5,315 bases of DNA, taken from positions 1 to 5,315 of the forward strand of contig JAJZUK010000116.1 in NCBI GenBank assembly GCA_021847125.1, in the 5' to 3' direction. Positions within the stretch are counted from its first letter, which is position 1. Each line of letters begins with the position of its first letter. Below the pieces are notes generated by a model. That model worked only from the letters and a program-made list of their open reading frames with translations. It was not told where the DNA came from and did no database searches. The position numbers and the translations under genes were made by a program. Positions 1-5,294 of the stretch are shown here, one piece after another. The stretch comes from Pseudomonadota bacterium. Its GTDB lineage: Bacteria; Pseudomonadota; Gammaproteobacteria; Burkholderiales; SG8-39.

Positions 1-271
1 TTTCGGCGACCTTGACATAGACTTCCGCGACGCGGCCGGTTGCATTGGTGCCGCCCAGGTATTCTTCCGCGGGCGATGCGTTCGGCTTCGCCTGCGGCGG
101 TGACGCAGGTCGGCCGGCTCCGCTGGGCGGCAGCGCGTCGATGTGGCTGCCGACCGAACCGGAGTACCCGGACCCGGGCTCGCCCGATTGGCTTAGCGCG
201 ATCAGCATGCCGATGAGACTGATGCACGCAACGATAAGCAGCGCTGCCGTGGAATCCTGTTTGTCGTCCAT
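1..271 (-). CDS. N-terminal part of an unrecognised single-pass membrane protein, cut by the left window edge
   Basis: Reading the minus strand from an ATG at 271-269 gives 90 codons with no stop before the edge. A strong ribosome binding site, AGAAGGGG (284-277), sits 5 bases before the ATG, which fixes the start. The N-terminus is short and acidic (MDDKQDST). A hydrophobic stretch at about residues 9-27 (ALLIVACISLIGMLIAL) should be a membrane anchor. Then comes a Gly/Ser/Pro/Ala-rich linker (about 29-68) and the beginning of a folded region containing ATGRVAEVYVKVAE (77-90). Cys16 sits in a lipobox-like IVAC, but the acidic N-terminus and continued hydrophobicity after it argue for a transmembrane helix rather than a lipoprotein signal. 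The visible end could start a periplasmic domain, such as a cytochrome c or barrel-sandwich domain, but too little is present to choose. It lies 12 bases beyond the long open frame of the upstream regulator on the same strand, so the two may be co-transcribed. Confidence 0.75.
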   Translation of the reverse strand, partial: MDDKQDSTAALLIVACISLIGMLIALSQSGEPGSGYSGSVGSHIDALPPSGAGRPASPPQAKPNASPAEEYLGGTNATGRVAEVYVKVAE

Positions 272-276
272 GGAAT

Positions 277-284
277 CCCCTTCT
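277..284 (-). promoter_or_regulatory. Strong ribosome binding site of the left-edge membrane protein
   Basis: AGAAGGGG on the minus strand, 5 bases before the ATG at 271. It supports a real partial gene at the left edge of the window. Confidence 0.7.
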
Positions 285-1156
285 CAAGGTTGGTATGTCG
301 AAAACCGCCCGGCATTCCGGGTGATAGACCGGTTTACGACCGGATCGCGCGAAACCTGAATCCGTATCCGCGAAGGAAGTGCGTGCGCCGGATTCGCGCT
401 TCTCATCGCAGCCCTGTTCCGTTTGCGTCGTGCGGGCGGAACGCAGTTTTGCGGCAGATGCATGCGCGCGCGCCGCACCCCGAGCATCACCCGTGCTGGG
501 GCAGCCTTTTGGCGATGGTGATTCTTGTCCAACTCGATGTAGCCGCTCAGGACGAGGCCCTTGAACACCCGGCTAGCCATTTCGCGGGTTGCTCCCACGC
601 GGTTCGCGATATCGCGCTTGGACAATCTTTCCGCGATGATGAGCTTTCCGTCCTCCTCGGTAGCCATGTCGAGCAACAGCCGCGCCACCCTGTCGGAGAC
701 ATCCAGGAGCGCGAGACGTTTCACGTTCTTCAACAGCGCTCTGGTGCGCGCGATCATCTTGAGGACGAGCGGCATGGCGAAATCGGGGTGTTCTGCAACG
801 AATTTCCAGAACTCCGGTCGCCGGACGACGACCAGCTGCGAACGTTCGAGGGTTGCCACCGAAGCGCACCTCGGCGCCCCGTCCAGCTCCATTTCGCCAA
901 AGTAGTCTCCGGGTTCCAGCACATCGAGATCAAATTCTTTCCCGTCTGCGTTGCATAGGTACACTTTGACCCTGCCCGATCGGATCAGGTAAATCGAGTC
1001 CGTGTTGCGGTCGCCTTCGGCGATGACTATCGTGTTCTTGGCGTAGGTCTTGACCGCCGCGCCAGCGAACAAGGTGCGCACCAGGTCGTCTCGGATTGCA
1101 GGCAAAGGTTGCGGCATTGGCGGCGGGATTGGCGCAGGCAGAGGCACGCGGTTCAA
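284..1156 (-). CDS. CRP/FNR-family transcriptional regulator with an apparent C-terminal frameshift
   Basis: Cytoplasmic DNA-binding regulator. The cyclic-nucleotide-binding-type beta roll spans about residues 25-118, with GDYFGEM (E88) and a phosphate-cassette region APRCASV (R96, with Cys97 where E. coli CRP has Ser83). A dimerisation helix follows (about 122-150). The winged helix-turn-helix is at about 155-210, with recognition helix TREMASRVFK. R191, E192 and R196 match the CRP DNA-contacting residues R180, E181 and R185. The four iron-sulfur cysteines of FNR are absent, so it is not an oxygen-sensing FNR. The start is TTG at 1156; the frame matches family N-termini from about residue 20 (LPAIRDDLVRTLF). 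The first 210 or so residues look normal. After GYIELDK the open frame becomes Arg/Pro-rich and unlike the family, running to 290 residues instead of about 220. The shifted frame reads ITIAKRLPQHG and stops at 487, the typical ending. This suggests a one-base gain or two-base loss near 520-526, either a real mutation or a sequencing error. The effector is unknown. Confidence 0.85.
   Translation of the reverse strand: MNRVPLPAPIPPPMPQPLPAIRDDLVRTLFAGAAVKTYAKNTIVIAEGDRNTDSIYLIRSGRVKVYLCNADGKEFDLDVLEPGDYFGEMELDGAPRCASVATLERSQLVVVRRPEFWKFVAEHPDFAMPLVLKMIARTRALLKNVKRLALLDVSDRVARLLLDMATEEDGKLIIAERLSKRDIANRVGATREMASRVFKGLVLSGYIELDKNHHRQKAAPARVMLGVRRARMHLPQNCVPPARRKRNRAAMRSANPAHALPSRIRIQVSRDPVVNRSITRNAGRFSTYQP
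308..321 (-). terminator. Weak hairpin with a short T-run downstream of the regulator gene
   Basis: Read on the minus strand, CCCGG-AATG-CCGGG forms a 5-bp stem with a 4-base loop. It is followed after a few bases by TTTT (304-301 region). It lies between the probable original stop of the CRP/FNR gene (487) and the next minus-strand gene (start 271), so it could be a weak intrinsic terminator or attenuator. The stem is short and the T-run is only four bases and not immediately adjacent, so the call is tentative. Confidence 0.25.
329..343. repeat. Inverted repeat CCGGT-N5-ACCGG upstream of the left-edge gene
   Basis: Perfect 5-bp arms separated by 5 bases, about 58-72 bases upstream of the start codon at 271 on the minus strand. 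The position would suit an operator or part of a promoter region. Arms this short can arise by chance in GC-rich DNA. Confidence 0.3.
450..477 (-). repeat. GC-rich hairpin just beyond the probable original stop of the regulator
   Basis: Read on the minus strand, TGCGGC and GCCGCA form a perfect 6-bp stem around a 16-base loop. It begins about 9 bases after the TGA at 489-487 that ends the family-like frame. It could act as a 3' mRNA stabiliser or weak terminator, but no T-run follows (AAAAC does). Its placement agrees with 487 being the ancestral gene end. Confidence 0.3.
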
Positions 1157-1209
1157 TAACGCAGGCGTGCGGCGCCGCCGGCTGTTGCGAGAATAAATCG
1201 TTGGTCCAT
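1153..1209 (-). CDS. Possible 18-residue leader peptide overlapping the start of the regulator
   Basis: An ATG at 1209-1207 is preceded by a near-ideal ribosome binding site, AGAAGGA (1224-1218), 8 bases upstream. It opens an 18-codon frame (MDQRFILATAGGAARLRY). Its TGA (1155-1153) overlaps the TTG start of the regulator (1156-1154) in the four bases TTGA, the arrangement typical of translational coupling. The regulator's own TTG has no recognisable ribosome binding site, so ribosomes finishing this frame could restart there. Alternatively this was once the authentic start of the regulator and an indel moved it out of frame. I see no homology for the peptide. Confidence 0.4.
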   Translation of the reverse strand: MDQRFILATAGGAARLRY

Positions 1210-1217
1210 GGCAGCTA

Positions 1218-1224
1218 TCCTTCT
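1218..1224 (-). promoter_or_regulatory. Strong ribosome binding site for the leader frame
   Basis: AGAAGGA on the minus strand, 8 bases before the ATG at 1209. It is the only good Shine-Dalgarno sequence found in front of the regulator, and it feeds a frame different from the regulator's. Confidence 0.55.
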
Positions 1225-1264
1225 GACACCGGCCCTGCGGGCGATACGCACCGCGATATGTCCG

Positions 1265-1294
1265 TTCGATCGGTTAACGACGGCATCGGTCGAA
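1265..1294. repeat. Imperfect inverted repeat in the divergent intergenic region
   Basis: TTCGATCG (1265-1272) and CGGTCGAA (1287-1294) match as an inverted repeat in 7 of 8 positions, with 14 bases between. It lies in the roughly 200-base spacer between the minus-strand regulator and the plus-strand membrane protein, where divergent promoters and an operator would be expected. I saw no convincing -35/-10 pair and no TGTGA-N6-TCACA CRP site in this spacer. Confidence 0.3.
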
Positions 1295-1394
1295 AGATTA
1301 GCCGGCGCTCCGTAGCGGGGCGCGCAGGCGGCGCCGGACGCTCAAGTTTCAGCACTGGCGGTCGATACCATCTGGGTCGCAGCGGCCATGATCC

Positions 1395-1398
1395 GAGG
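1395..1398 (+). promoter_or_regulatory. Ribosome binding site deciding the TTG start of the coiled-coil protein
   Basis: GAGG, 6 bases before TTG at 1405. No upstream in-frame ATG, including the one at 1258, has a comparable site. Confidence 0.4.
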
Positions 1399-1404
1399 TG
1401 TTTC

Positions 1405-2199
1405 TTGACTACAGCCGATGCTCCCGGTGCAAGCCGCGCGCTGACGCGTGATGACGATGTGGCGGCAGAAGAGCCCGCCGCCGCCGAGGCCTGGCAGGTT
1501 CGCGCGCGCCTATGGCTGCGCATGCGCACGGGCGCAGTGTCCGCGCGCGGTAGACGCGCGCTGCTTGCGGCGGCTGCTGCCGCGCTCGATAAGGGCATCG
1601 CTTCTTTGCAGGCTTTGCGCAAGTGCGCGGGAACTGCGCAGGAGCAGGACGCACCGCGCGAGCGTGGCCGGCCAAAAAAGCGCGCGCTGGCGCAGCCGCT
1701 GGGGGATGACCCGGCCATCGCAGCGGAGACCGTGCCAAGACCGCGGCGGCGCCTGCGCGCCTTGCTGGTCTACCTGGGCGTGGCGCTGGCCGGCGGCATG
1801 CTCGGAACGGCGCTCGCCTACGATCTGCTGGCGCAATTGCTCGAGCGGCGGGCGGTGGCAATCGAGCGCCAGGAAGCGAAGCTGTCCGGCTATTCCAAAT
1901 CGGTGACGAAATTGAAGAAAGCGCTCGAGCAGCAGCAGACCGAGCGGACTGCGACGGAGGCGCGCCTCACGGCGTCGCTCGCAGATAGCGAGAAAAAACT
2001 CGGCCAACTGCAGGCGCGGCGCGCCCAGACGGAACTGCACCCGGCGAACGCGCCTGCCGCGCTGGCAGGCGATGCGCGGCCGCAGGAAGCTGCGCGCGGC
2101 GGCCAAGTTGACTGGACCCGGTCGGGCAGCTGCACTTTGAGTGGTGGCGATGTGCGCGCGGCGCTTGCCGGCTGCATCGCCGACATGAACCGCAAGTAG
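1405..2199 (+). CDS. Unrecognised membrane protein with one transmembrane helix and a long coiled coil
   Basis: I do not recognise the family. From TTG at 1405 the product is 264 residues. The start is chosen because GAGG (1395-1398) lies 6 bases upstream; the frame is open further upstream, but into the divergent gene and without a ribosome binding site. Residues 1-117 are Ala/Arg-rich, predicted cytoplasmic, with a basic patch before the membrane (RGRPKKR, then PRPRRRLR). A single transmembrane helix spans about 118-143 with small-residue spacing (GVALAGGMLGTALAY), which could pack against another helix. Residues about 146-210 are heptad-like and charged (LERR, IERQEAKL, LKKALEQQQTERTATEARL), a probable coiled coil. 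After an Ala-rich linker the end carries Cys243 and Cys257 (GSC...AGC), which could form a disulfide outside the membrane. The topology suggests an inner-membrane protein with a periplasmic coiled coil. Codon use and length look like a real gene. The start is less certain than the frame. Confidence 0.6.
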   Translation: MTTADAPGASRALTRDDDVAAEEPAAAEAWQVRARLWLRMRTGAVSARGRRALLAAAAAALDKGIASLQALRKCAGTAQEQDAPRERGRPKKRALAQPLGDDPAIAAETVPRPRRRLRALLVYLGVALAGGMLGTALAYDLLAQLLERRAVAIERQEAKLSGYSKSVTKLKKALEQQQTERTATEARLTASLADSEKKLGQLQARRAQTELHPANAPAALAGDARPQEAARGGQVDWTRSGSCTLSGGDVRAALAGCIADMNRK

Positions 2200-2207
2200 C
2201 GCCGCAA

Positions 2208-2242
2208 GCGCAGCGGCCTTCGGCCTCAAGTTAGCCGCGCGC
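2208..2242 (+). terminator. GC-rich stem-loop after the coiled-coil gene
   Basis: GCGC(A)GCGGC (2208-2217) can pair with GCCGCGCGC (2234-2242) with one bulged A. A smaller competing hairpin GGCC-TTC-GGCC (2215-2225) sits inside it. It starts 9 bases after the stop codon at 2199. There is no T-run afterwards, so it would be a weak or Rho-assisted terminator, or an mRNA-stabilising structure. Confidence 0.35.
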
Positions 2243-2254
2243 CTGCCGATAACC

Positions 2255-2273
2255 AAGCGTAAGTGTGACGCTT
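2255..2273. repeat. Inverted repeat AAGCGT-N7-ACGCTT
   Basis: Perfect 6-bp arms around AAGTGTG, 235-253 bases upstream of the start at 2508. It contains a TGTGA half-site (2264-2268), but the second half (TCACA) is missing, so it is not a proper CRP box. It may be an operator for an unknown factor or a small hairpin. Confidence 0.3.
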
Positions 2274-2420
2274 CGATTAGCGGATTTGCGACGCGGCGCG
2301 CACTGCGGATGACAAGAAATCTATGAATCAATCTGTTAGAGCAGCTCGATGGCGTCGCGCCGCGGGCATTAGGGATTGCGGCCGCGCCGCGCCGGATGGG
2401 GACTTGGCGCCTGGGTTGCT

Positions 2421-2437
2421 GCCGCGACAGTCGCGGC
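2421..2437. repeat. Perfect 17-base palindrome, GCCGCGAC-A-GTCGCGGC
   Basis: Eight-base arms match exactly around a single central A. It lies 70-86 bases upstream of the ATG at 2508, where an operator for the signalling gene would be expected. In RNA it would be a 7-bp stem with a CAG loop. GC-rich DNA makes such palindromes more frequent, so function is not proven. Confidence 0.4.
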
Positions 2438-2507
2438 GGGGGTACCGCTCGCGCCTTCAAGCCCAAACGTCGTGTCGGTCCAACGGGGGCGTACCTTGGG
2501 TGCAGTC

Positions 2508-4310
2508 ATGACCAACCAGCACATCCGCCTTCTGATAGTCGAGGACTCGGAGGACGACGCGCGTCTTTTGTATTCCGAGCTGACCCGGACGAACGGCGAC
2601 ATCACCTACACCAGGGTGGATTGCGCCGAGGATATGCGCTGCGCTCTGCTCAATTCCGAATGGGACATCGTCATTTCAGACCATTCGATGCCGCGCTTCA
2701 GTTCGCTCGAGGCGCTCGACCTGCTCAAAGAGTGCGGCAAGGATATCCCGTTTATCATCTATTCCGGCGATGTCAGCGAGCACGTCGAAGTCGCGGCGAT
2801 GTGCAGCGGGGCACAGGACTCGATTGTAAAGGGCAACTTCGCCCGCCTGCTGCCGGCGATGGAGCGCGAAATCCATGGTGCCGCCATGCGGCGCGCGAAG
2901 GAACAGGCCGATGCTCGCGTGCACAAGCTCGCCTTCTACGAAAGCCTGACCGGATTGCCGAACCGCAATTTGTTCTGCGATTACGTCGGCCGCAAGACGC
3001 GCGAGGCCGACGCACAGTCGGCCGCGATCTACGTTCTGGACGTCGACCGGTTCCTGCGCATCAATAACTGCTTCGGCCACAAGGTCGGGGACGCGCTGAT
3101 CCGCCGGATCGGACAGCGACTGCAGGAGTGCGTGCCCGAGGATGGGATGGTGGCCAGGCTGGGCAGCGACGAGTTTGCGGTATTTCTCGGCAATACCTCT
3201 GGCGACGAGCAGGCGCGCGATGGCGCGGAGCGCATCCGGCAAGCATTTGCCAGTCCTTTCGTCGAGGGCGTGCTGGAGTTTTACATATCCGTAAGCATCG
3301 GCATTGTCGCGTCGCCGCGGGATGGCGATGATGTGCCCGAACTGCTGATAAACGCCGAGACCGCCATGTTCCGCGCGAAGAGCATGGGCGGCAACAATTG
3401 CCAGTTCTACGCGCGTGAAATGGGTGCTGTGGCAAGCGCGCAATTGGTACTCGAGAGCGCGCTGCGCAAGGCCGTGGCGCGGGAGGAATTGCTGATCGAG
3501 TACCAACCGAGCCTGAACGCGGTTTCCGGGGCGCTGACCGGCGTGGAAGCGCTGGTGCGCTGGCGCCACCCGGAGATGGGGCTGCTGCAGCCGGACGAAT
3601 TCATTCCGCTTGCCAACGAGTCCGGCCTGATCACGGAAATCGGCAACTGGGTGCTGCTCAATGCCTGCCGCCAGGCCAAAGCCTGGCATGACGCCGGGCA
3701 TTCCGGACTGACGATCGCGGTGAATGTTTCCGCAGTGCAGTTCTGGCAGCCCGGCCTGGTGCAGGTGGTCGAACAGGTGCTTGCGGACACCGGCATCGAC
3801 CCGCAATGCCTGGAGCTCGAAATCACCGAGTCGGTGCTGATGCGACATGCCGATACGACCATCGCGACGCTGCAGGCGTTGAAGAGCATGCGCGTCAAGA
3901 TATCCGTCGACGATTTCGGCACCGGTTACTCGTCGCTGAGCTATCTGCGGCGCTTCCCCATCGATATTCTGAAGATCGACAGGTCGTTTTCCCGCGACGT
4001 CATCAAGGACGTGGAAAGCGCGGCAATCGTGCAGGCCATAGGCGCGCTTGCGCGCGGGCTGGGTCTGGTCACGGTCGCAGAGGGAGTCGAAACCCTCGAA
4101 CAGCTGGAATTCTTCCGTCAGCAGCGTTGCGACCGGGTGCAGGGTTTCCTGTTCAGCGCGCCGCGATGCGTCGCGGACATCACCGAAATGCTCGGCGCGC
4201 GCCCGGGCGGACAGGCGCTGCGGCGGCCGGGAATCAGCGTGCGCGATCATCCAATGAACCATCCTGTAGGACAAATTCTTACACGAGAATTCGCGCGGGG
4301 AAACGCGTAA
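2508..4310 (+). CDS. REC-GGDEF-EAL response regulator, probable c-di-GMP phosphodiesterase
   Basis: Soluble cytoplasmic c-di-GMP signalling protein of 600 residues. The receiver domain (about 5-125) has the acidic pair E12/D13, phospho-acceptor D58 (VISDHSMP), switch Ser86 and Lys108 (VKGN), so it should accept phosphate from a histidine kinase not seen in this window. The GGDEF domain (about 140-303) keeps D178/D180 and the signature as GSDEF (219-223, second Gly to Ser). It also has ESLTGLPNR for the usual D-x-LTGLPNR, K-x-x-G-G-N for K-x-x-G-R-N, and no RxxD inhibitory site, so cyclase activity is doubtful. The EAL domain (about 310-560) is complete: E347 of EAL, N406, E438, D468/D469 in DDFGTGYSSL, K489 (LKID), E525 (AEGVET) and Q545 (QGF). 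It should hydrolyse c-di-GMP to pGpG. The final 35 residues are unrecognised. ATG 2508 is chosen because the receiver fold starts there; its ribosome binding site is weak (GGGTG, 2498-2502). TTG at 2496 is an alternative. It lies 95 bases before flhD, consistent with a role in motility control. Confidence 0.93.
   Translation: MTNQHIRLLIVEDSEDDARLLYSELTRTNGDITYTRVDCAEDMRCALLNSEWDIVISDHSMPRFSSLEALDLLKECGKDIPFIIYSGDVSEHVEVAAMCSGAQDSIVKGNFARLLPAMEREIHGAAMRRAKEQADARVHKLAFYESLTGLPNRNLFCDYVGRKTREADAQSAAIYVLDVDRFLRINNCFGHKVGDALIRRIGQRLQECVPEDGMVARLGSDEFAVFLGNTSGDEQARDGAERIRQAFASPFVEGVLEFYISVSIGIVASPRDGDDVPELLINAETAMFRAKSMGGNNCQFYAREMGAVASAQLVLESALRKAVAREELLIEYQPSLNAVSGALTGVEALVRWRHPEMGLLQPDEFIPLANESGLITEIGNWVLLNACRQAKAWHDAGHSGLTIAVNVSAVQFWQPGLVQVVEQVLADTGIDPQCLELEITESVLMRHADTTIATLQALKSMRVKISVDDFGTGYSSLSYLRRFPIDILKIDRSFSRDVIKDVESAAIVQAIGALARGLGLVTVAEGVETLEQLEFFRQQRCDRVQGFLFSAPRCVADITEMLGARPGGQALRRPGISVRDHPMNHPVGQILTREFARGNA
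4274..4291. repeat. Inverted repeat AATTCT-N6-AGAATT upstream of flhD
   Basis: Perfect 6-bp AT-rich arms within otherwise GC-rich DNA, at the very end of the EAL gene and 115-132 bases before the flhD start. Position and base composition suit an operator for the flhDC promoter, which probably lies in 4311-4405. It also encodes residues QILTREF of the upstream protein, so chance is possible. Confidence 0.35.
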
Positions 4311-4392
4311 ACACAGACAGACTCCTATTTGTCCGGTCCGGTTTCGCGTCCAGAATGCAATCGTGCCTGGAGAGGGCGCGTTAACCGCAAAC

Positions 4393-4398
4393 AGGGAG
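4393..4398 (+). promoter_or_regulatory. Ribosome binding site of flhD
   Basis: AGGGAG, 7 bases before the ATG at 4406. I saw no clear sigma-70 -35/-10 pair in the 95-base spacer before flhD, although its promoter is expected there. Confidence 0.7.
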
Positions 4399-4405
4399 AA
4401 CTTAA

Positions 4406-4723
4406 ATGAACAAATCCGACATGCTGGGTGAAATCAAGGAACTGAATCTTACCTACCTGATGCTGGCCCAGCACATGATTCGCGAGGACAAGTCCGCGGC
4501 AATATATCGCCTGGGCATCGGTCAGCAGTTGGCCGATATCCTGGCCGATCTGACCGCGGGCCAGGTGCTGAAAATGGCGGGCGCAAATGTGCTTCTATGC
4601 CGCATGCGCTTCGATGATCGGCTGATACTGGGCTTGCTCACGAGCCACGGCAAGGATGGCGCCATGCCGCAGTCGCACGCGGCCATCCTGCTTGCGGGAC
4701 AACCCGTCGAAGAGCTGGCCTGA
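4406..4723 (+). CDS. flhD: Flagellar transcriptional regulator FlhD
   Basis: FlhD is the partner of FlhC in the FlhD4C2 complex, which activates flagellar class II promoters with sigma-70 RNA polymerase. The 105-residue product aligns along its length with E. coli FlhD: EIKELNLTYLMLAQHMI matches the first helix, DKSAAIYRLGI the next, and NVLLCRMRFDD holds Cys65, the residue that forms the inter-subunit disulfide in the E. coli dimer. The C-terminus is about ten residues shorter than in E. coli. AGGGAG upstream fixes the ATG start. It is followed 19 bases later by flhC, the standard operon order. Nothing in FlhD itself looks damaged, but its partner is truncated, so FlhD alone is unlikely to sustain flagellar gene activation. 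Confidence 0.96.
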   Translation: MNKSDMLGEIKELNLTYLMLAQHMIREDKSAAIYRLGIGQQLADILADLTAGQVLKMAGANVLLCRMRFDDRLILGLLTSHGKDGAMPQSHAAILLAGQPVEELA

Positions 4724-4742
4724 GGCCGGATCGGGGGGAGCG

Positions 4743-5294
4743 ATGCGCAACAAAAGCGTGGTATCCGAAGGCAATGAGATACGGCTCGCGATCGAGCTCA
4801 TCAACCTTGGCGCCCGGCTGCAGGTGCTGGAAACCGAGACCGGACTCAGCCGCGAGCGTCTGCTCAAGCTGTACAAGGAGGTCAAGGGTGAATCCCCGTC
4901 GAAAGGAATGCTGCCGTTTTCGGCCGACTGGTTCCTCGGCTGGCAACCCAACGTTCATTCCTCGTTGTTCGTCGACATCTACCATTACCTGATCGCGCAT
5001 ACCGAACTGCGCGGCGTGCACGCGCTGATCAAGGGCTATCGGCTGTATCTCGAGCACGTGCATGCCAACAGTCTCGAACCGATCCTGACGCTCACCCGGG
5101 CCTGGACGCTGGTGCGTTTTCTCGGCAGCCTGCTCGAGACCGTGGCGTGCACGCGCTGCGGCGGCAATTTCATCACCCACAAGCTGGAACTTAGTAGTCC
5201 ATTTCAGAAGTTCGTACACGTATTGTTCAAGCTGCCAGTTTCATCTGCTGGTTCTGCCAGTAACGCGAGCGCATGCGTGCGATCAGCGCGTTGA
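4743..5294 (+). CDS. flhC: FlhC, truncated and fused to foreign sequence after about residue 150
   Basis: FlhC is the DNA-binding, zinc-containing partner of FlhD. The first 150 residues match it well: AIELINLGARLQVLE, LYKEVKGESPSKGMLPFS, DWFLGWQPNVHSS, LTRAWTLVRFL and CTRCGGNFITHK. A G-run (GGGGGGAG, 4733-4740) serves as the ribosome binding site, unusually close to the ATG. E. coli FlhC binds zinc through four cysteines in two pairs (137/140 and 157/160). Here the first pair is present (C136, C139), but the sequence departs from the family right after HKLEL (near 5190). The frame then reads about 33 unrelated residues to a stop at 5292-5294, without the second CxxC or the usual PSRA tail. 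The break coincides with what looks like the end of an inserted element. I infer an insertion-inactivated, probably non-functional gene. Zinc binding should fail, and motility should be lost unless a second flhDC exists. The missing 3' part should lie beyond the right edge if this is a simple insertion. Confidence 0.88.
   Translation: MRNKSVVSEGNEIRLAIELINLGARLQVLETETGLSRERLLKLYKEVKGESPSKGMLPFSADWFLGWQPNVHSSLFVDIYHYLIAHTELRGVHALIKGYRLYLEHVHANSLEPILTLTRAWTLVRFLGSLLETVACTRCGGNFITHKLELSSPFQKFVHVLFKLPVSSAGSASNASACVRSAR

Larger units (their letters stand above)
2200..2507. other. 308-base spacer without a convincing gene
   Basis: This stretch separates the coiled-coil gene from the REC-GGDEF-EAL gene. 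A 62-codon frame at 2323-2511 and a 44-codon upstream extension of the next gene are open, but neither has a ribosome binding site or recognisable sequence. The extension contains a hydrophobic stretch (GLGAWVAAATVAAGVPLAP) resembling a membrane segment, which might be a decayed remnant or chance. The spacer carries a terminator-like stem-loop at 2208-2242 and inverted repeats at 2255-2273 and 2421-2437. The promoter of the downstream signalling gene is probably here, but I could not identify a clear -35/-10 pair. Confidence 0.5.

Noticed and set aside
1096..1404. Longer version of the coiled-coil protein starting at ATG 1096 or 1258
   Set aside because: It would overlap the divergent regulator, has no ribosome binding site, and the extra sequence does not look like protein. 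TTG at 1405 has GAGG at good spacing.
2264..2268. CRP-type TGTGA site
   Set aside because: Only a half-site; the expected TCACA six bases later is absent.
1510..2466. 318-codon minus-strand open frame over the coiled-coil gene
   Set aside because: Arg/Ala/Pro-rich composition typical of a GC-rich antisense frame, with no ribosome binding site or motif.
2376..2507. N-terminal extension of the REC-GGDEF-EAL protein by 44 residues, including a hydrophobic stretch
   Set aside because: No ribosome binding site at ATG 2376, and the receiver domain naturally begins right after ATG 2508. A membrane segment before a receiver domain would be unusual.
2676..4274. Long minus-strand open frame opposite the REC-GGDEF-EAL gene
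   Set aside because: Shadow of a GC-rich coding gene; the plus strand carries clear domain motifs throughout.
4329..4357. Sigma-70 promoter for flhD (TTGTCC with AGAATG 17 bases later)
   Set aside because: The -10 match is too poor to support a promoter call.
4638..5219. Minus-strand frame opposite flhC starting inside the presumed insertion
   Set aside because: Antisense to a clear FlhC sequence, with no family resemblance.
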